NCBI GenBank assembly: GCA_031269245.1
Contig: JAISZL010000011.1
Location: 1-40,514 of the forward strand
Length of the DNA: 40,514 nucleotides
DNA from: Synergistaceae bacterium
GTDB taxonomy: Bacteria; Synergistota; Synergistia; Synergistales; Synergistaceae
Reading direction: 5' to 3'
Shown: positions 5,996 to 13,403 of the stretch, in pieces
How the letters are laid out: the number at the start of each line of letters is the position of its first letter
How positions within the stretch are numbered: position 1 is the stretch's first letter
The notes under the pieces: generated by a model
What the model was told of the DNA's origin: nothing
Database searches by the model: none
What the model saw: the letters and a program-made list of their open reading frames with translations, nothing else
Position numbers and translations under genes: made by a program

Positions 5996-8542
5996 ATGTG
6001 GCAGTTCTTCAACGAAAAAGGGAAACGGGTCGTGCAGCAGGCGCATAAGGAGGCTTTGCGCCTCGGTCACGACGTCATTGGCACTGAGCACCTGCTCTTG
6101 GGCATCCTGGACGAGATGGATATATTGGTGTCGGGGTTGTTCGACACATACAGCGTAGGGGCGGATGACATAAGGGCGCAGATGGATGCCCTCTTGGAGA
6201 AATCGCAGCCGAAGGACAAGATAGTAGACCTGCCCCTCTCTCAAAGGGCGAAGAGGGTTCTCGACATATCGATGAAAGAGGCCCGCAGCATGGGGGTGAA
6301 CTATGTAGGCGCCGAACACATCCTTCTCGGGCTCGTATCGGAGGGGGAGGGGCTCGCGGCGCAGATCCTCGGCCATTTCGGCTTCAACGTGCCGCGTCTC
6401 CGGAAGGACATTCAGAGCATGTCCTCAGATGGCGGGGAGATGCAGTTTGCCGCCATCAACTCGGCGCCGTCGCCAGAAAACAGCCGCAAGTCTGACGTAT
6501 CCAAGACTCCCACTCTCAACCAGCTCTGCACCGACCTGTCGGAGATGGCCCGTAAAGGGGAGCTGGATCCTGTAATAGGCCGTGACAAGGAGATATCCCG
6601 CATCTCTCAGATACTGACGCGCAGGACCAAGAACAACCCAGTTTTGATAGGCAATCCAGGCGTTGGGAAGACCGCTGTAGTCGAGGGCCTAGCTCGCAAA
6701 ATCGCCAGTGGCGCCATACCCGACATGCTCAAGGACAAGCGGGTAGTCCAGCTGAACGTGACGAACTTGATAGCTGGGACCAAGTACCGCGGCGAGTTCG
6801 AGGAGCGGATGCGCAGGATTCTGAAGGAGCTCAAGGACTCCAAGAACGTGGTGCTCTTCATAGACGAGATCCATACGATCATAGGCGCCGGAGGCGCCGA
6901 GGGAGCGGTCGACGCCGCCAATATCCTGAAGCCCGGGTTGGCGCGCGGCGACATACAGGTCATCGGAGCCACGACGATGGACGAATTTCGCAAATACATC
7001 GAGCGCGACAGCGCGCTGGAGCGGCGTTTCCAACCGGTGATGGTGGACGAGCCGAACGAGGAGAACACGGTGCTTATTCTTCAGGGACTTCGCGAGCACT
7101 ATGAAGCGCACCACAAGGTCAAGTACACGGACGATTCCCTGGTCTCCGCGGCCAAACTCTCCAGCCGTTACATTTCTGGTCGTTTTCTGCCGGACAAGGC
7201 GATCGACCTTATAGACGAGGCCGCCGCACGGGTGCGGCTCGACGCGATGGAGGCGCCTGACGAGCTGAAGGAGATGGAGCGCAAGCTGGCGGACATGCGC
7301 CACGAGAAGGAGGACATGGTGGTAGCACAGGAGTTCGAGCGGGCGGCCGGCCTTCGCGACGACGAACGCCGCATGATGGAGGACATAGAGGCTTACCGCA
7401 AGAACTGGCAGCTCCAGCGCAGCATGATAACGCCCGTTGTAGCGGTGAACGACATAGCGAATGTGGTGGCGGGGTGGACCGGCATTCCAGTGGTGCAGAT
7501 GACCGAGGAGGAAGCTCAGAGGCTTCGTCGTATGGAGGAGGAGATACACAAGCGGATGGTCGGCCAGGACGAGGCGATCGGAGTTGTCTCTCGCGCTATA
7601 CGCCGGGCGCGAAGCGGCATGAAGGACTCGCGCAGGCCCGTTGGAAGTTTCCTCTTTCTCGGGCCGACAGGGGTGGGCAAGACCGAGCTCGCCCGTTCGC
7701 TCGCCGAGTTCATGTTCGGCAACGAGGATGCCCTGCTGCGCTTCGACATGAGCGAATATATGGAGCGACATGAGGTTGCGAAGCTGATAGGCGCGCCTCC
7801 GGGGTACGTCGGCTATGAGAGCGGCGGCAAGATGACGGAGATGGTTCGCCGCAAGCCGTACTCGGTGATTCTTTTCGACGAGATCGAGAAGGCGCATCCT
7901 GACCTGTTCAACCTTCTGCTGCAGATATTGGAGGATGGGCACGTCACCGACTCGCAGGGGCACAAGGTCGATTTCAAGAACAGCGTTATAATCATGACCA
8001 GCAATGTGGGTGCGGAGAACATCGTGAAGGGGCAGACCCTTGGATTCGGGCTCGACCAGAAGCAGGACGGGGAAGGAGACCTGGGGAAGGAGAGCCACGA
8101 ATGGCGAAGGATGAAGTCCGGCATCTTGGACTCGGTTCGAAAGCTGTTCAGGCCGGAGTTTCTGAACAGGATCGACGACATAGTCGTCTTCAAGCCGCTT
8201 GATAAGTCCGAGTTGCTGCAGATCACCCACGTCATGCTGAAGGATGTCGTTCGCCGCGCGGCGGATCAATCCGTCGAGCTGTCCATAAAGGACGATGCCT
8301 GCCAGCTGCTGCTTGACAAGGGGTTCGACCCGAAGTACGGGGCTCGTCCGCTTCGCAGGACCATACAGAGGATGGTCGAGGACAGATTGGCCGACATGTT
8401 GCTTGAGGGCGCTTTGTCTCCCGGCGACCACGTGTCGCTTGCCACGGGAAAGAAGGCGGCCAACGCGATTTCGATCGAAAAGGGACAGAGGGACTTAGAG
8501 ACGTACGAACTATGCTTCCACAAGGAAACGAACATGGCATGA
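5996..8542 (+). CDS. clpC: ClpC, AAA+ unfoldase of the ClpCP protease
   Basis: ClpC unfolds substrates with ATP and feeds them to ClpP in the cytoplasm. The 848-residue protein has two Clp-N repeats (1-145) with GTEH (29-32) and GAEH (105-108), where the Glu residues line the phosphoarginine pockets known in Bacillus. The first AAA+ module has Walker A GNPGVGKT (219-226) and Walker B VVLFIDE (285-291). The middle domain has a UVR motif (about 436-470), which separates ClpC from ClpB. The second module has Walker A GPTGVGKT (556-563) and a ClpP-docking LGF near 682. The ATG follows AAGGAGGTG, 15 bases after mcsB. It overlaps the next gene by an ATGA. Phosphoarginine pockets are retained although McsB looks inactive. 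Confidence 0.96.
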   Translation: MWQFFNEKGKRVVQQAHKEALRLGHDVIGTEHLLLGILDEMDILVSGLFDTYSVGADDIRAQMDALLEKSQPKDKIVDLPLSQRAKRVLDISMKEARSMGVNYVGAEHILLGLVSEGEGLAAQILGHFGFNVPRLRKDIQSMSSDGGEMQFAAINSAPSPENSRKSDVSKTPTLNQLCTDLSEMARKGELDPVIGRDKEISRISQILTRRTKNNPVLIGNPGVGKTAVVEGLARKIASGAIPDMLKDKRVVQLNVTNLIAGTKYRGEFEERMRRILKELKDSKNVVLFIDEIHTIIGAGGAEGAVDAANILKPGLARGDIQVIGATTMDEFRKYIERDSALERRFQPVMVDEPNEENTVLILQGLREHYEAHHKVKYTDDSLVSAAKLSSRYISGRFLPDKAIDLIDEAAARVRLDAMEAPDELKEMERKLADMRHEKEDMVVAQEFERAAGLRDDERRMMEDIEAYRKNWQLQRSMITPVVAVNDIANVVAGWTGIPVVQMTEEEAQRLRRMEEEIHKRMVGQDEAIGVVSRAIRRARSGMKDSRRPVGSFLFLGPTGVGKTELARSLAEFMFGNEDALLRFDMSEYMERHEVAKLIGAPPGYVGYESGGKMTEMVRRKPYSVILFDEIEKAHPDLFNLLLQILEDGHVTDSQGHKVDFKNSVIIMTSNVGAENIVKGQTLGFGLDQKQDGEGDLGKESHEWRRMKSGILDSVRKLFRPEFLNRIDDIVVFKPLDKSELLQITHVMLKDVVRRAADQSVELSIKDDACQLLLDKGFDPKYGARPLRRTIQRMVEDRLADMLLEGALSPGDHVSLATGKKAANAISIEKGQRDLETYELCFHKETNMA

Positions 8543-9390
8543 TACGCGCGGCGCTCATTCTGTGCGCGTTGGTCTTCGCCTCTCTGGCAGGCGCGGCGGA
8601 TCGCGAGGTTGTGCGGGTTGGGGACGAGACGATATCGGAGGCGGACATGCTCTTCATGATATCGAGCAGCGCCGGGGACAGCGGTGACGGAATGAGGACA
8701 GGGCTTGCGCTGGTTCAGATGGGTATGCGCGAGCGCACCGAGATGGCGGGCCAGATGGCGAACGAGCTGATGTACGCGGAAGCGGCGCGGGCCGCGGGGC
8801 TCCACAAAAATCCAGATGCGGAGCGTATGTTGCGCTGGCAGGAGATTCGGGCTTTGGCCGGGATTTATCTCGCTGAAATCAGCGCAAGCTGGGATCTGAG
8901 TGACACTGCGGCTAAAAAATATTACGAGGGGCATCCTGATGAATTCGTTCAAGCCGAGGCGGTCAAAATGAGATATCTGGCGCTGCCGCCCAGTTTCAGT
9001 GAGGCGTCGGCCAAATCGCTATCGCCGGATTTGACCACTATTGAGTCATATGCGGCGAGGTGCGGTATATCTGTGGATTTGTCAGTCATATCGCAGTCCG
9101 ATTGGATGGAAAAAGGGCTCGTTCGCGCGGAGTTCGAGGCCCCGTTTTTTTCCAAAGACCGCATCGGGATCATAGAGCCGATCAAATCCGAAGGGGTATA
9201 CTATCTGATAGAGATCACGGAGAGGAGGCCCCCCAGGCAGATGTCCTGGGAGAAGTCCTCGACAGAGGCGAAACAGCGGCTCCAGCGATATCTGCTGGTC
9301 CTAGAGGCGGAAAAGCTCAAGTCTAGGTACCCCGTGAGCATCGACGAGAGAGCTCTGGCTGAGCTGGGTGCCGCGCAACCGGGAAAATAA
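8539..9390 (+). CDS. secreted SurA/PpiC-like periplasmic chaperone or peptidyl-prolyl isomerase
   Basis: I start this gene at ATG 8539 because it overlaps the clpC stop as ATGA and begins directly with a signal peptide (MIRAALILCALVFASLAGA); an upstream ATG at 8512 would hide that signal. The 283-residue product has a short region with VVRVGDETISEADM and then a helical SurA-N-like block (about 45-125: ANELMYAEAARAAGL, YYEGHPDEF). A poorly conserved parvulin-like part follows (VKMRYLALPP, then IIEPIKSEGVYYLIEITERR). Proteins of this type help exported proteins fold outside the inner membrane. The isomerase residues are not clear, so it may be chaperone-only. Coupling to clpC puts it under CtsR control. 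Confidence 0.75.
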   Translation: MIRAALILCALVFASLAGAADREVVRVGDETISEADMLFMISSSAGDSGDGMRTGLALVQMGMRERTEMAGQMANELMYAEAARAAGLHKNPDAERMLRWQEIRALAGIYLAEISASWDLSDTAAKKYYEGHPDEFVQAEAVKMRYLALPPSFSEASAKSLSPDLTTIESYAARCGISVDLSVISQSDWMEKGLVRAEFEAPFFSKDRIGIIEPIKSEGVYYLIEITERRPPRQMSWEKSSTEAKQRLQRYLLVLEAEKLKSRYPVSIDERALAELGAAQPGK

Positions 9391-9466
9391 AGGGTGAACA
9401 GCGTATCTCAGTGCAAAAATTAGCCGCGCATTTAATCCATCGAGTGATTGCTTGCGCGGTTGATTT

Positions 9467-9494
9467 TTGTATTTTTGTATCAGAGACGTATAAT
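9467..9494 (+). promoter_or_regulatory. candidate promoter of the DUF815 gene
   Basis: TTGTAT (9467-9472), a 16-base spacer and a perfect TATAAT (9489-9494) lie about 95 bases before the DUF815 start, in the AT-rich gap after the PpiC-like gene. Confidence 0.5.
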
Positions 9495-9589
9495 GGGCAT
9501 GTTGTCAAGACGCGGTGTTTCAAAAAATATAATATGACTGATCGAAAGAATACTCGGGGACGAAGGAACTATTTCACTCAGAACGGGGG

Positions 9590-10861
9590 ATGTTGCGGTT
9601 GTTTTTTAAGGACATGTCTAAAAATAGCGTGTTTGCGAGGTTGAGGCGCGCTGTGTCGGTGGATGCGGTGTCGAACAACGAGACCCCTGACATTGTTTAC
9701 GAGATTGCCGGGACGATCATCTCCGAGGCCGAAAAGAACTCATTTTACGGGGACCTGTGGGAGATCATGTTCGCGCGCTCGCTCGTGGAGGATGATAATC
9801 TCCTCTGGCGCTCCTTTGAGCGCTCGTCGGTCTCGCGAGGCTCTATTTTGGACATCGCGGCCAACAACATCTGGAACCAGCACAAGATCGTGGTGGGCGT
9901 CAAATCCCTCGTCGATTACGGGGACGAATACGAGATGCTCCGGCCTCTGTCGAACTACCTCCCGGTGAACGGCACGGTCGGGCCCTACAGCCAGGTTCTT
10001 AGGGATATCATGACTGTGGCGAAACGCATATCGAAGGCCGAGGCCCCCAGGGAGATGCTCTCCGCGCTGGCCGATTTTTACGAGTTGCACGGCGCGGGGG
10101 CGTACTCCATAGACTACGCATTCAGATGGTCCGGCGCCGACAAGGCGTTGATACCGTTGCGTGACCTCGACCGATTGACACTTGATTCATTGATAGGGTA
10201 TGAGGCGCAGAAGCGCATCCTGCTCGCTAACACCGAGGCGTTTTTGAACGGTCTGCCCTCGAACAACATCCTGCTCTACGGAGACAGCGGGACGGGCAAA
10301 TCGTCGTCCGTGAGGGCTCTTTTGAACGAGCCGACGTTCACTCAACGCGGCCTTCGGATAATCGAATTGCAAAAGGAGCAGTTCGTTGACATCCCCGATC
10401 TTCTCGGGATGATACGCGGGAGGAATTATAAATTCATACTCTTCATGGACGACTTGTCGTTCGAGGAATTCGAGGTGGAGTACAAGCACCTCAAGTCACT
10501 GATCGAGGGAGGGTTGGAGCGCAAACCCGACAACGTGCTGCTCTACGCCACGTCGAACAGGAGAAACATCGTGAGGGAGGTATGGTCCGACCGCAGGGTT
10601 TCGAGCGACGACGTTCACGGCTGGGATACTATGCAGGAAAAACTCTCACTGGCGGATAGGTTCGGCATTACAATATGGTATGGAGCTGTTAGCAAGGCGC
10701 AGTATATGGAGATAGTGAGGTCATTCGTCAAGGATGCCGGTCTCTCCGTCGCGGACCCGGACTTGGAGAGGCTCGCGCTCAGATGGGAGATCGAGAAGGG
10801 CGGCTTTACTGGCAGGACCGCGAAGCAGTTCGTATTTAGCCTGCTCTCCGGAGGACTATAG
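9590..10861 (+). CDS. DUF815-family AAA+ ATPase
   Basis: The 423-residue protein matches the DUF815 family of uncharacterised AAA+ ATPases. Residues 1-200 are a helical family-specific region. LIGYEAQKRILLANTEAFL follows, then Walker A GDSGTGKS (231-238) and Walker B FILFMDDLSF (about 283-292). The family block EVEYKHLKSLIEGGLE comes next, then YATSNRRNIV (sensor 1 region) and a C-terminal helical lid. Such proteins bind ATP; their substrate is unknown. The ATG at 9590 is almost touching the GGGGG upstream, so initiation may be at ATG 9614 or a nearby TTG. The gene has its own promoter, separate from the clpC operon. Confidence 0.85.
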   Translation: MLRLFFKDMSKNSVFARLRRAVSVDAVSNNETPDIVYEIAGTIISEAEKNSFYGDLWEIMFARSLVEDDNLLWRSFERSSVSRGSILDIAANNIWNQHKIVVGVKSLVDYGDEYEMLRPLSNYLPVNGTVGPYSQVLRDIMTVAKRISKAEAPREMLSALADFYELHGAGAYSIDYAFRWSGADKALIPLRDLDRLTLDSLIGYEAQKRILLANTEAFLNGLPSNNILLYGDSGTGKSSSVRALLNEPTFTQRGLRIIELQKEQFVDIPDLLGMIRGRNYKFILFMDDLSFEEFEVEYKHLKSLIEGGLERKPDNVLLYATSNRRNIVREVWSDRRVSSDDVHGWDTMQEKLSLADRFGITIWYGAVSKAQYMEIVRSFVKDAGLSVADPDLERLALRWEIEKGGFTGRTAKQFVFSLLSGGL

Positions 10862-10997
10862 AAAATAGAGAAACGGGGCGTGTCCTCAATGTCATATGTA
10901 GGCGCGTAATTTTGAATGATACAGGGCTTTGCGGCAATGGCGGAAGGAACTTGCGGCCTTGAGGGGATCACGGTTGGCGTCGCGGCGGCGGCGGTGC

Positions 10998-11026
10998 TTG
11001 ACAATTGGGATTTTCTGGTTTATAAA
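10998..11026 (+). promoter_or_regulatory. strong sigma-70-type promoter in the 10862-11324 gap
   Basis: A consensus TTGACA (10998-11003), exactly 17 bases, then TATAAA (11021-11026). Transcription would begin near 11033 and run into the terminator at 11216-11249. The upstream part of the gap (10862-10997) shows nothing recognisable. Confidence 0.7.
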
Positions 11027-11062
11027 TTTAGTCAGTAAAAATACGGAAGGAGGCGCAGGGAC

Positions 11063-11173
11063 ATGATCACAGGCGGCGGATGCGAAACTGCGATGCCCCG
11101 TCATGCGGCACTGTTCTCCTTTACCGGCACGGATCCCGCCTCGCTGGGGTCTGTGTGGAGGTGCGCCTCTTAA
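11063..11173 (+). CDS. possible 36-residue small protein
   Basis: An ATG at 11063 follows a perfect AAGGAGG (11047-11053) by nine bases and lies 30 bases behind the likely transcription start. It encodes 36 residues (start MITGGGCETAMPRHAA, end LGSVWRCAS) with no recognisable domain or signal. The ribosome site is a good reason to consider it, but the site also takes part in the long stem of the candidate RNA. It may be a leader peptide, a small protein or chance. Confidence 0.3.
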   Translation: MITGGGCETAMPRHAALFSFTGTDPASLGSVWRCAS

Positions 11174-11215
11174 GAAGGAAGAAGGGGTATGGCTGAAACA
11201 CAATCCAGAGCGCAG

Positions 11216-11249
11216 GGCCGGGGTCACGTTTTTCGACCCCGGCCTTTTT
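11216..11249 (+). terminator. intrinsic terminator
   Basis: A perfect 10-bp stem (GGCCGGGGTC with GACCCCGGCC), a nine-base loop and five T residues. It ends the transcript from the promoter at 10998-11026, upstream of the acylphosphatase gene. Confidence 0.88.
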
Positions 11250-11324
11250 CATGGCCGATGAGGCGGTTCAACTTATGGTAATCTTTACACCTGCGCATCA
11301 TCTTATGTCAGGGGTGAGAGTCTC

Positions 11325-11579
11325 ATGAGCGAGAAGGACGGCATATTCAGGCGGCACGCGGTGATATCGGGCAGAGTCCAGGGCGTCGGGTTCAGGTGGT
11401 TCACGAGGTCTAGGGCGGGCGAGCTGGGGTTGACCGGATGGGTTCGCAACATGCCGGACGGTGCGGTGGAGGAGATGGCGGGCTGGTGTCATCTCGGATC
11501 GCCCCAGGCGCGCGTCAGCGGCGTCTCGATGACAAAGGAGCGTCCGTTGGATGGGGAGAGGGGGTTCGAGATCAGGTGA
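11325..11579 (+). CDS. acyP: acylphosphatase with an internal deletion
   Basis: Acylphosphatases hydrolyse acyl phosphates in the cytoplasm. The 84-residue protein shows the signature [20 protein letters not shown] (catalytic Arg in VGFR) and GWVRNMPDG (catalytic Asn), and ends with the usual GFEIR. Family members usually have about 90 to 95 residues. Here the segment between GAVEEM and [16 protein letters not shown] lacks roughly 10 to 13 residues, namely a central strand and part of the second helix. Both catalytic residues remain, but the fold may be disturbed. The stop overlaps the GTG start of the DedA gene, so the two are translationally coupled. Confidence 0.85.
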   Translation: MSEKDGIFRRHAVISGRVQGVGFRWFTRSRAGELGLTGWVRNMPDGAVEEMAGWCHLGSPQARVSGVSMTKERPLDGERGFEIR

Positions 11580-12190
11580 GTTGGCTGGCCGATGCTTTTC
11601 ACGCGCTCGTCGCGCTGCTTGTGGACGTCGTGGGGGCGATGGGGTACCCGGGCGTCGTGGCTCTGATGTTTCTGGAGTCATCTTTCTTTCCATTCCCGAG
11701 CGAGGCCGTGATGCCTCCGGCGGGCTATCTAGCGAGCAAGGGGCTGATGAACCCGGTCGCGGTCGTAGCGTGCGGGATCACGGGCAGCGTGCTCGGGGCG
11801 CTTTTCAACTACTTCATAGCTGTAAGGTGGGGGAGGAGGTTCTTCGACCGATATGGGAAATATTTTTTCGTATCCCCGGAGGCACTGGACAGGGCCGAGG
11901 TCTTTTTCGACCGCCACGGCCACATAAGCACCTTCACGGCGCGCCTCCTGCCGGTCATCAGGCAGTACGTGTCACTCCCCGCCGGGCTCGCCCGCATGGA
12001 CCTGACGAAGTTCTGCTTTTACACGGCGCTCGGGAGCGGGATATGGGTCGCGGCACTGACCGCCCTCGGGTACTTCGTAGGGGGGGCGGGCGAGGCGATG
12101 TACGAAGGGCTGAACAAAATCACGGTCGGCCTCGTTGCCCTCTGCGCCGCGCTGGCAGCGGCGTATCTGTTTTTCGTCAAGCGCGGGTAG
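11576..12190 (+). CDS. DedA-family inner-membrane protein
   Basis: The 204-residue protein starts at GTG 11576 overlapping the acylphosphatase stop; an earlier in-frame ATG at 11438 would lie inside that gene. DedA motifs are clear: [20 protein letters not shown] near residues 25-45, [21 protein letters not shown] near 65-90, and [20 protein letters not shown] followed by LPAGLARM near 110-145. Hydrophobic helices flank these, including a C-terminal one. DedA proteins flip lipids such as undecaprenyl phosphate or phosphatidylethanolamine and support envelope integrity. The exact lipid cannot be read from sequence. It sits in a compact group with acylphosphatase and a secreted glycosidase-like gene. 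Confidence 0.9.
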   Translation: MSWLADAFHALVALLVDVVGAMGYPGVVALMFLESSFFPFPSEAVMPPAGYLASKGLMNPVAVVACGITGSVLGALFNYFIAVRWGRRFFDRYGKYFFVSPEALDRAEVFFDRHGHISTFTARLLPVIRQYVSLPAGLARMDLTKFCFYTALGSGIWVAALTALGYFVGGAGEAMYEGLNKITVGLVALCAALAAAYLFFVKRG

Positions 12191-12198
12191 CCGGGGTG

Positions 12199-13272
12199 AT
12201 GGCCTTGCGGACCGGCACTCCGGCTCGAATTCTCATATGCGCCGTGTGCGCCGCGCTTGCTGTGCCCGCGGCGGCGCCAGCCGGCATCAAGCTCCTGCCT
12301 CCCGAGGCCGGCGCGTATCACTCGGCCCACCCGGACTTCGGGGTCAGGGACGACCTCGCGACGCGGGACAGCGTGAACTCCTTCGCCGGCATGGCCGGGA
12401 AAAAGATCGTCTGGGCTTACGTCTCCTCCCATTGGGACGGCGGGATAAAGTTCCCGGTCGAGTCGTGCAGGGAGCTGAACGGCGCGGGGGTCGTCCCGCT
12501 CGTTGGTATAATGCCGTGGAGCGAGCTCGCGCAGGGGAGGGCGGAGAGACTCTACTCGCTCGAGCGCGTATTGAGCGGCGACTTCGACCGCGAGATAGAG
12601 AGCTGCGCCGCTGCCGCGCGCGACCTGGGTTTCCCCGTGATGATCGAGTTCGGGCCGGAGGCCAATGGCTCTTGGTTTCCCTGGAGCGGGGCGTGGAATG
12701 GGCGCTCGGCTGACGAGTACGGGGAGCGCTCGGTCCCGGACGGCCCTGAGCGCTTCAGGGACGCGTATCGCCGTGTGGCCGGAATTTTCAAGCGCGCCGG
12801 TGCGCTGGACGTCACTTGGGTGTTCCACATATCGTCTGACGCCGCGCCGGACGAGCCGTGGAATTCCGCTCGGTGGTATTACCCCGGAGACGAGTGGGTG
12901 GACTGGATAGGAGTGAGCGCGTATGGCCGGCTGAGGGGCCCTGACTTAAGGCCTCTCGACGAGATAATGAGGCGAGTGTATCCGGGGATGGCCGCGCTCT
13001 CCGCGTCGAAGCCGGTAGCCCTGCTGGAGCTCGGGGTTTCGGACGGACCGGACAAGCCAGGATGGATCATGGATGCGATGAACCTCGTTGCGTCTGGACG
13101 CTACCCGAGGCTCAAGGCCGTGAGCTGGTGGAACAAGATATACAGGTCCGACGGCAGCCGTTCTACACTGGAGATCGACAGCTCGCCCGAGAGCCTGGCA
13201 TCGTATCGCGAGGGGGTAAAGACCTTGGCCGACTCCCCTCGCTGGGGGGTGATTGACGACCCAGTCCCCTGA
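12199..13272 (+). CDS. secreted glycoside hydrolase family 26-like protein
   Basis: I place the start at ATG 12199 (GTG 12196 is adjacent), nine bases after the DedA stop, because it opens with a signal peptide (arginines, then ILICAVCAALAVPAAAPAG). The 357-residue product resembles GH26 enzymes such as beta-mannanases. A FGPEANGSWFPWSG block around residues 151-164 matches the acid/base motif (Glu 154), although the usual His before it is replaced by Pro. WVDWIGVSAYG follows near 233-243, and KPVALLELGV near 271-280 carries the likely nucleophile Glu 277. It would act outside the cytoplasm on a beta-linked polysaccharide. Substrate unknown; it could also be a GH26-like binding protein. Confidence 0.75.
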   Translation: MALRTGTPARILICAVCAALAVPAAAPAGIKLLPPEAGAYHSAHPDFGVRDDLATRDSVNSFAGMAGKKIVWAYVSSHWDGGIKFPVESCRELNGAGVVPLVGIMPWSELAQGRAERLYSLERVLSGDFDREIESCAAAARDLGFPVMIEFGPEANGSWFPWSGAWNGRSADEYGERSVPDGPERFRDAYRRVAGIFKRAGALDVTWVFHISSDAAPDEPWNSARWYYPGDEWVDWIGVSAYGRLRGPDLRPLDEIMRRVYPGMAALSASKPVALLELGVSDGPDKPGWIMDAMNLVASGRYPRLKAVSWWNKIYRSDGSRSTLEIDSSPESLASYREGVKTLADSPRWGVIDDPVP

Positions 13273-13284
13273 GCCGCGGAATAT

Positions 13285-13330
13285 GGGAGAGCGCTGACCG
13301 ATGCCGATTCGGTCTCAACAGGGCTCTCCC
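13285..13330. terminator. double stem-loop after the GH26-like gene
   Basis: Outer arms GGGAGAGC (13285-13292) and GCTCTCCC (13323-13330) enclose an inner GACCGAT/ATTCGGTC pair. There is no T-run, so termination would be weak or factor-assisted. It lies 12 bases past the stop codon. Confidence 0.5.
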
Positions 13331-13403
13331 CGGCGCGCCTGAGGGCTATGTTTGTGCTTTTTGTTGGTTTGGTTCCAAAATAATACGCAAAGGTGGGAAA
13401 ACT

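Larger units (their letters stand above)
11033..11249 (+). ncRNA. candidate small RNA (promoter-to-terminator unit of about 215 nt)
   Basis: A consensus promoter and a strong terminator bracket this stretch. Inside, bases 11050-11057 (GAGGCGCA) pair perfectly with 11162-11169 (TGCGCCTC). Nested pairs are CACAG 11068-11072 with CTGTG 11151-11155, and GGCGG with CCGCC around 11136-11140; the last shares one base with the CACAG pairing, so both cannot be complete. This closed 120-base structure suggests a structured RNA. It lacks the GGAAGGAAGC tetraloop region of SRP RNA and the tag frame of tmRNA, and I cannot place it in a known family. It could instead be the mRNA of the 36-codon frame at 11063. 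Confidence 0.4.

Noticed and set aside
6689-8431. Long open frame (580 codons) on the minus strand opposite clpC
   Set aside because: It is a shadow of clpC caused by codon bias. It has no ribosome site, no recognisable domain, and clpC on the plus strand is beyond doubt.
11033-11249. SRP RNA, 6S RNA or tmRNA identity for the candidate small RNA
   Set aside because: The conserved GGAAGGAAGC region of SRP RNA, the length and bubble of 6S RNA, and the tag frame and tRNA-like ends of tmRNA are all missing.
11551-12198. Apparent 573-residue protein combining the DedA region and the GH26-like gene
   Set aside because: The first 216 residues are the DedA gene read in a wrong frame (Arg/Gly-rich, no family). 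The GH26-like gene starts at 12199 with its own signal peptide.
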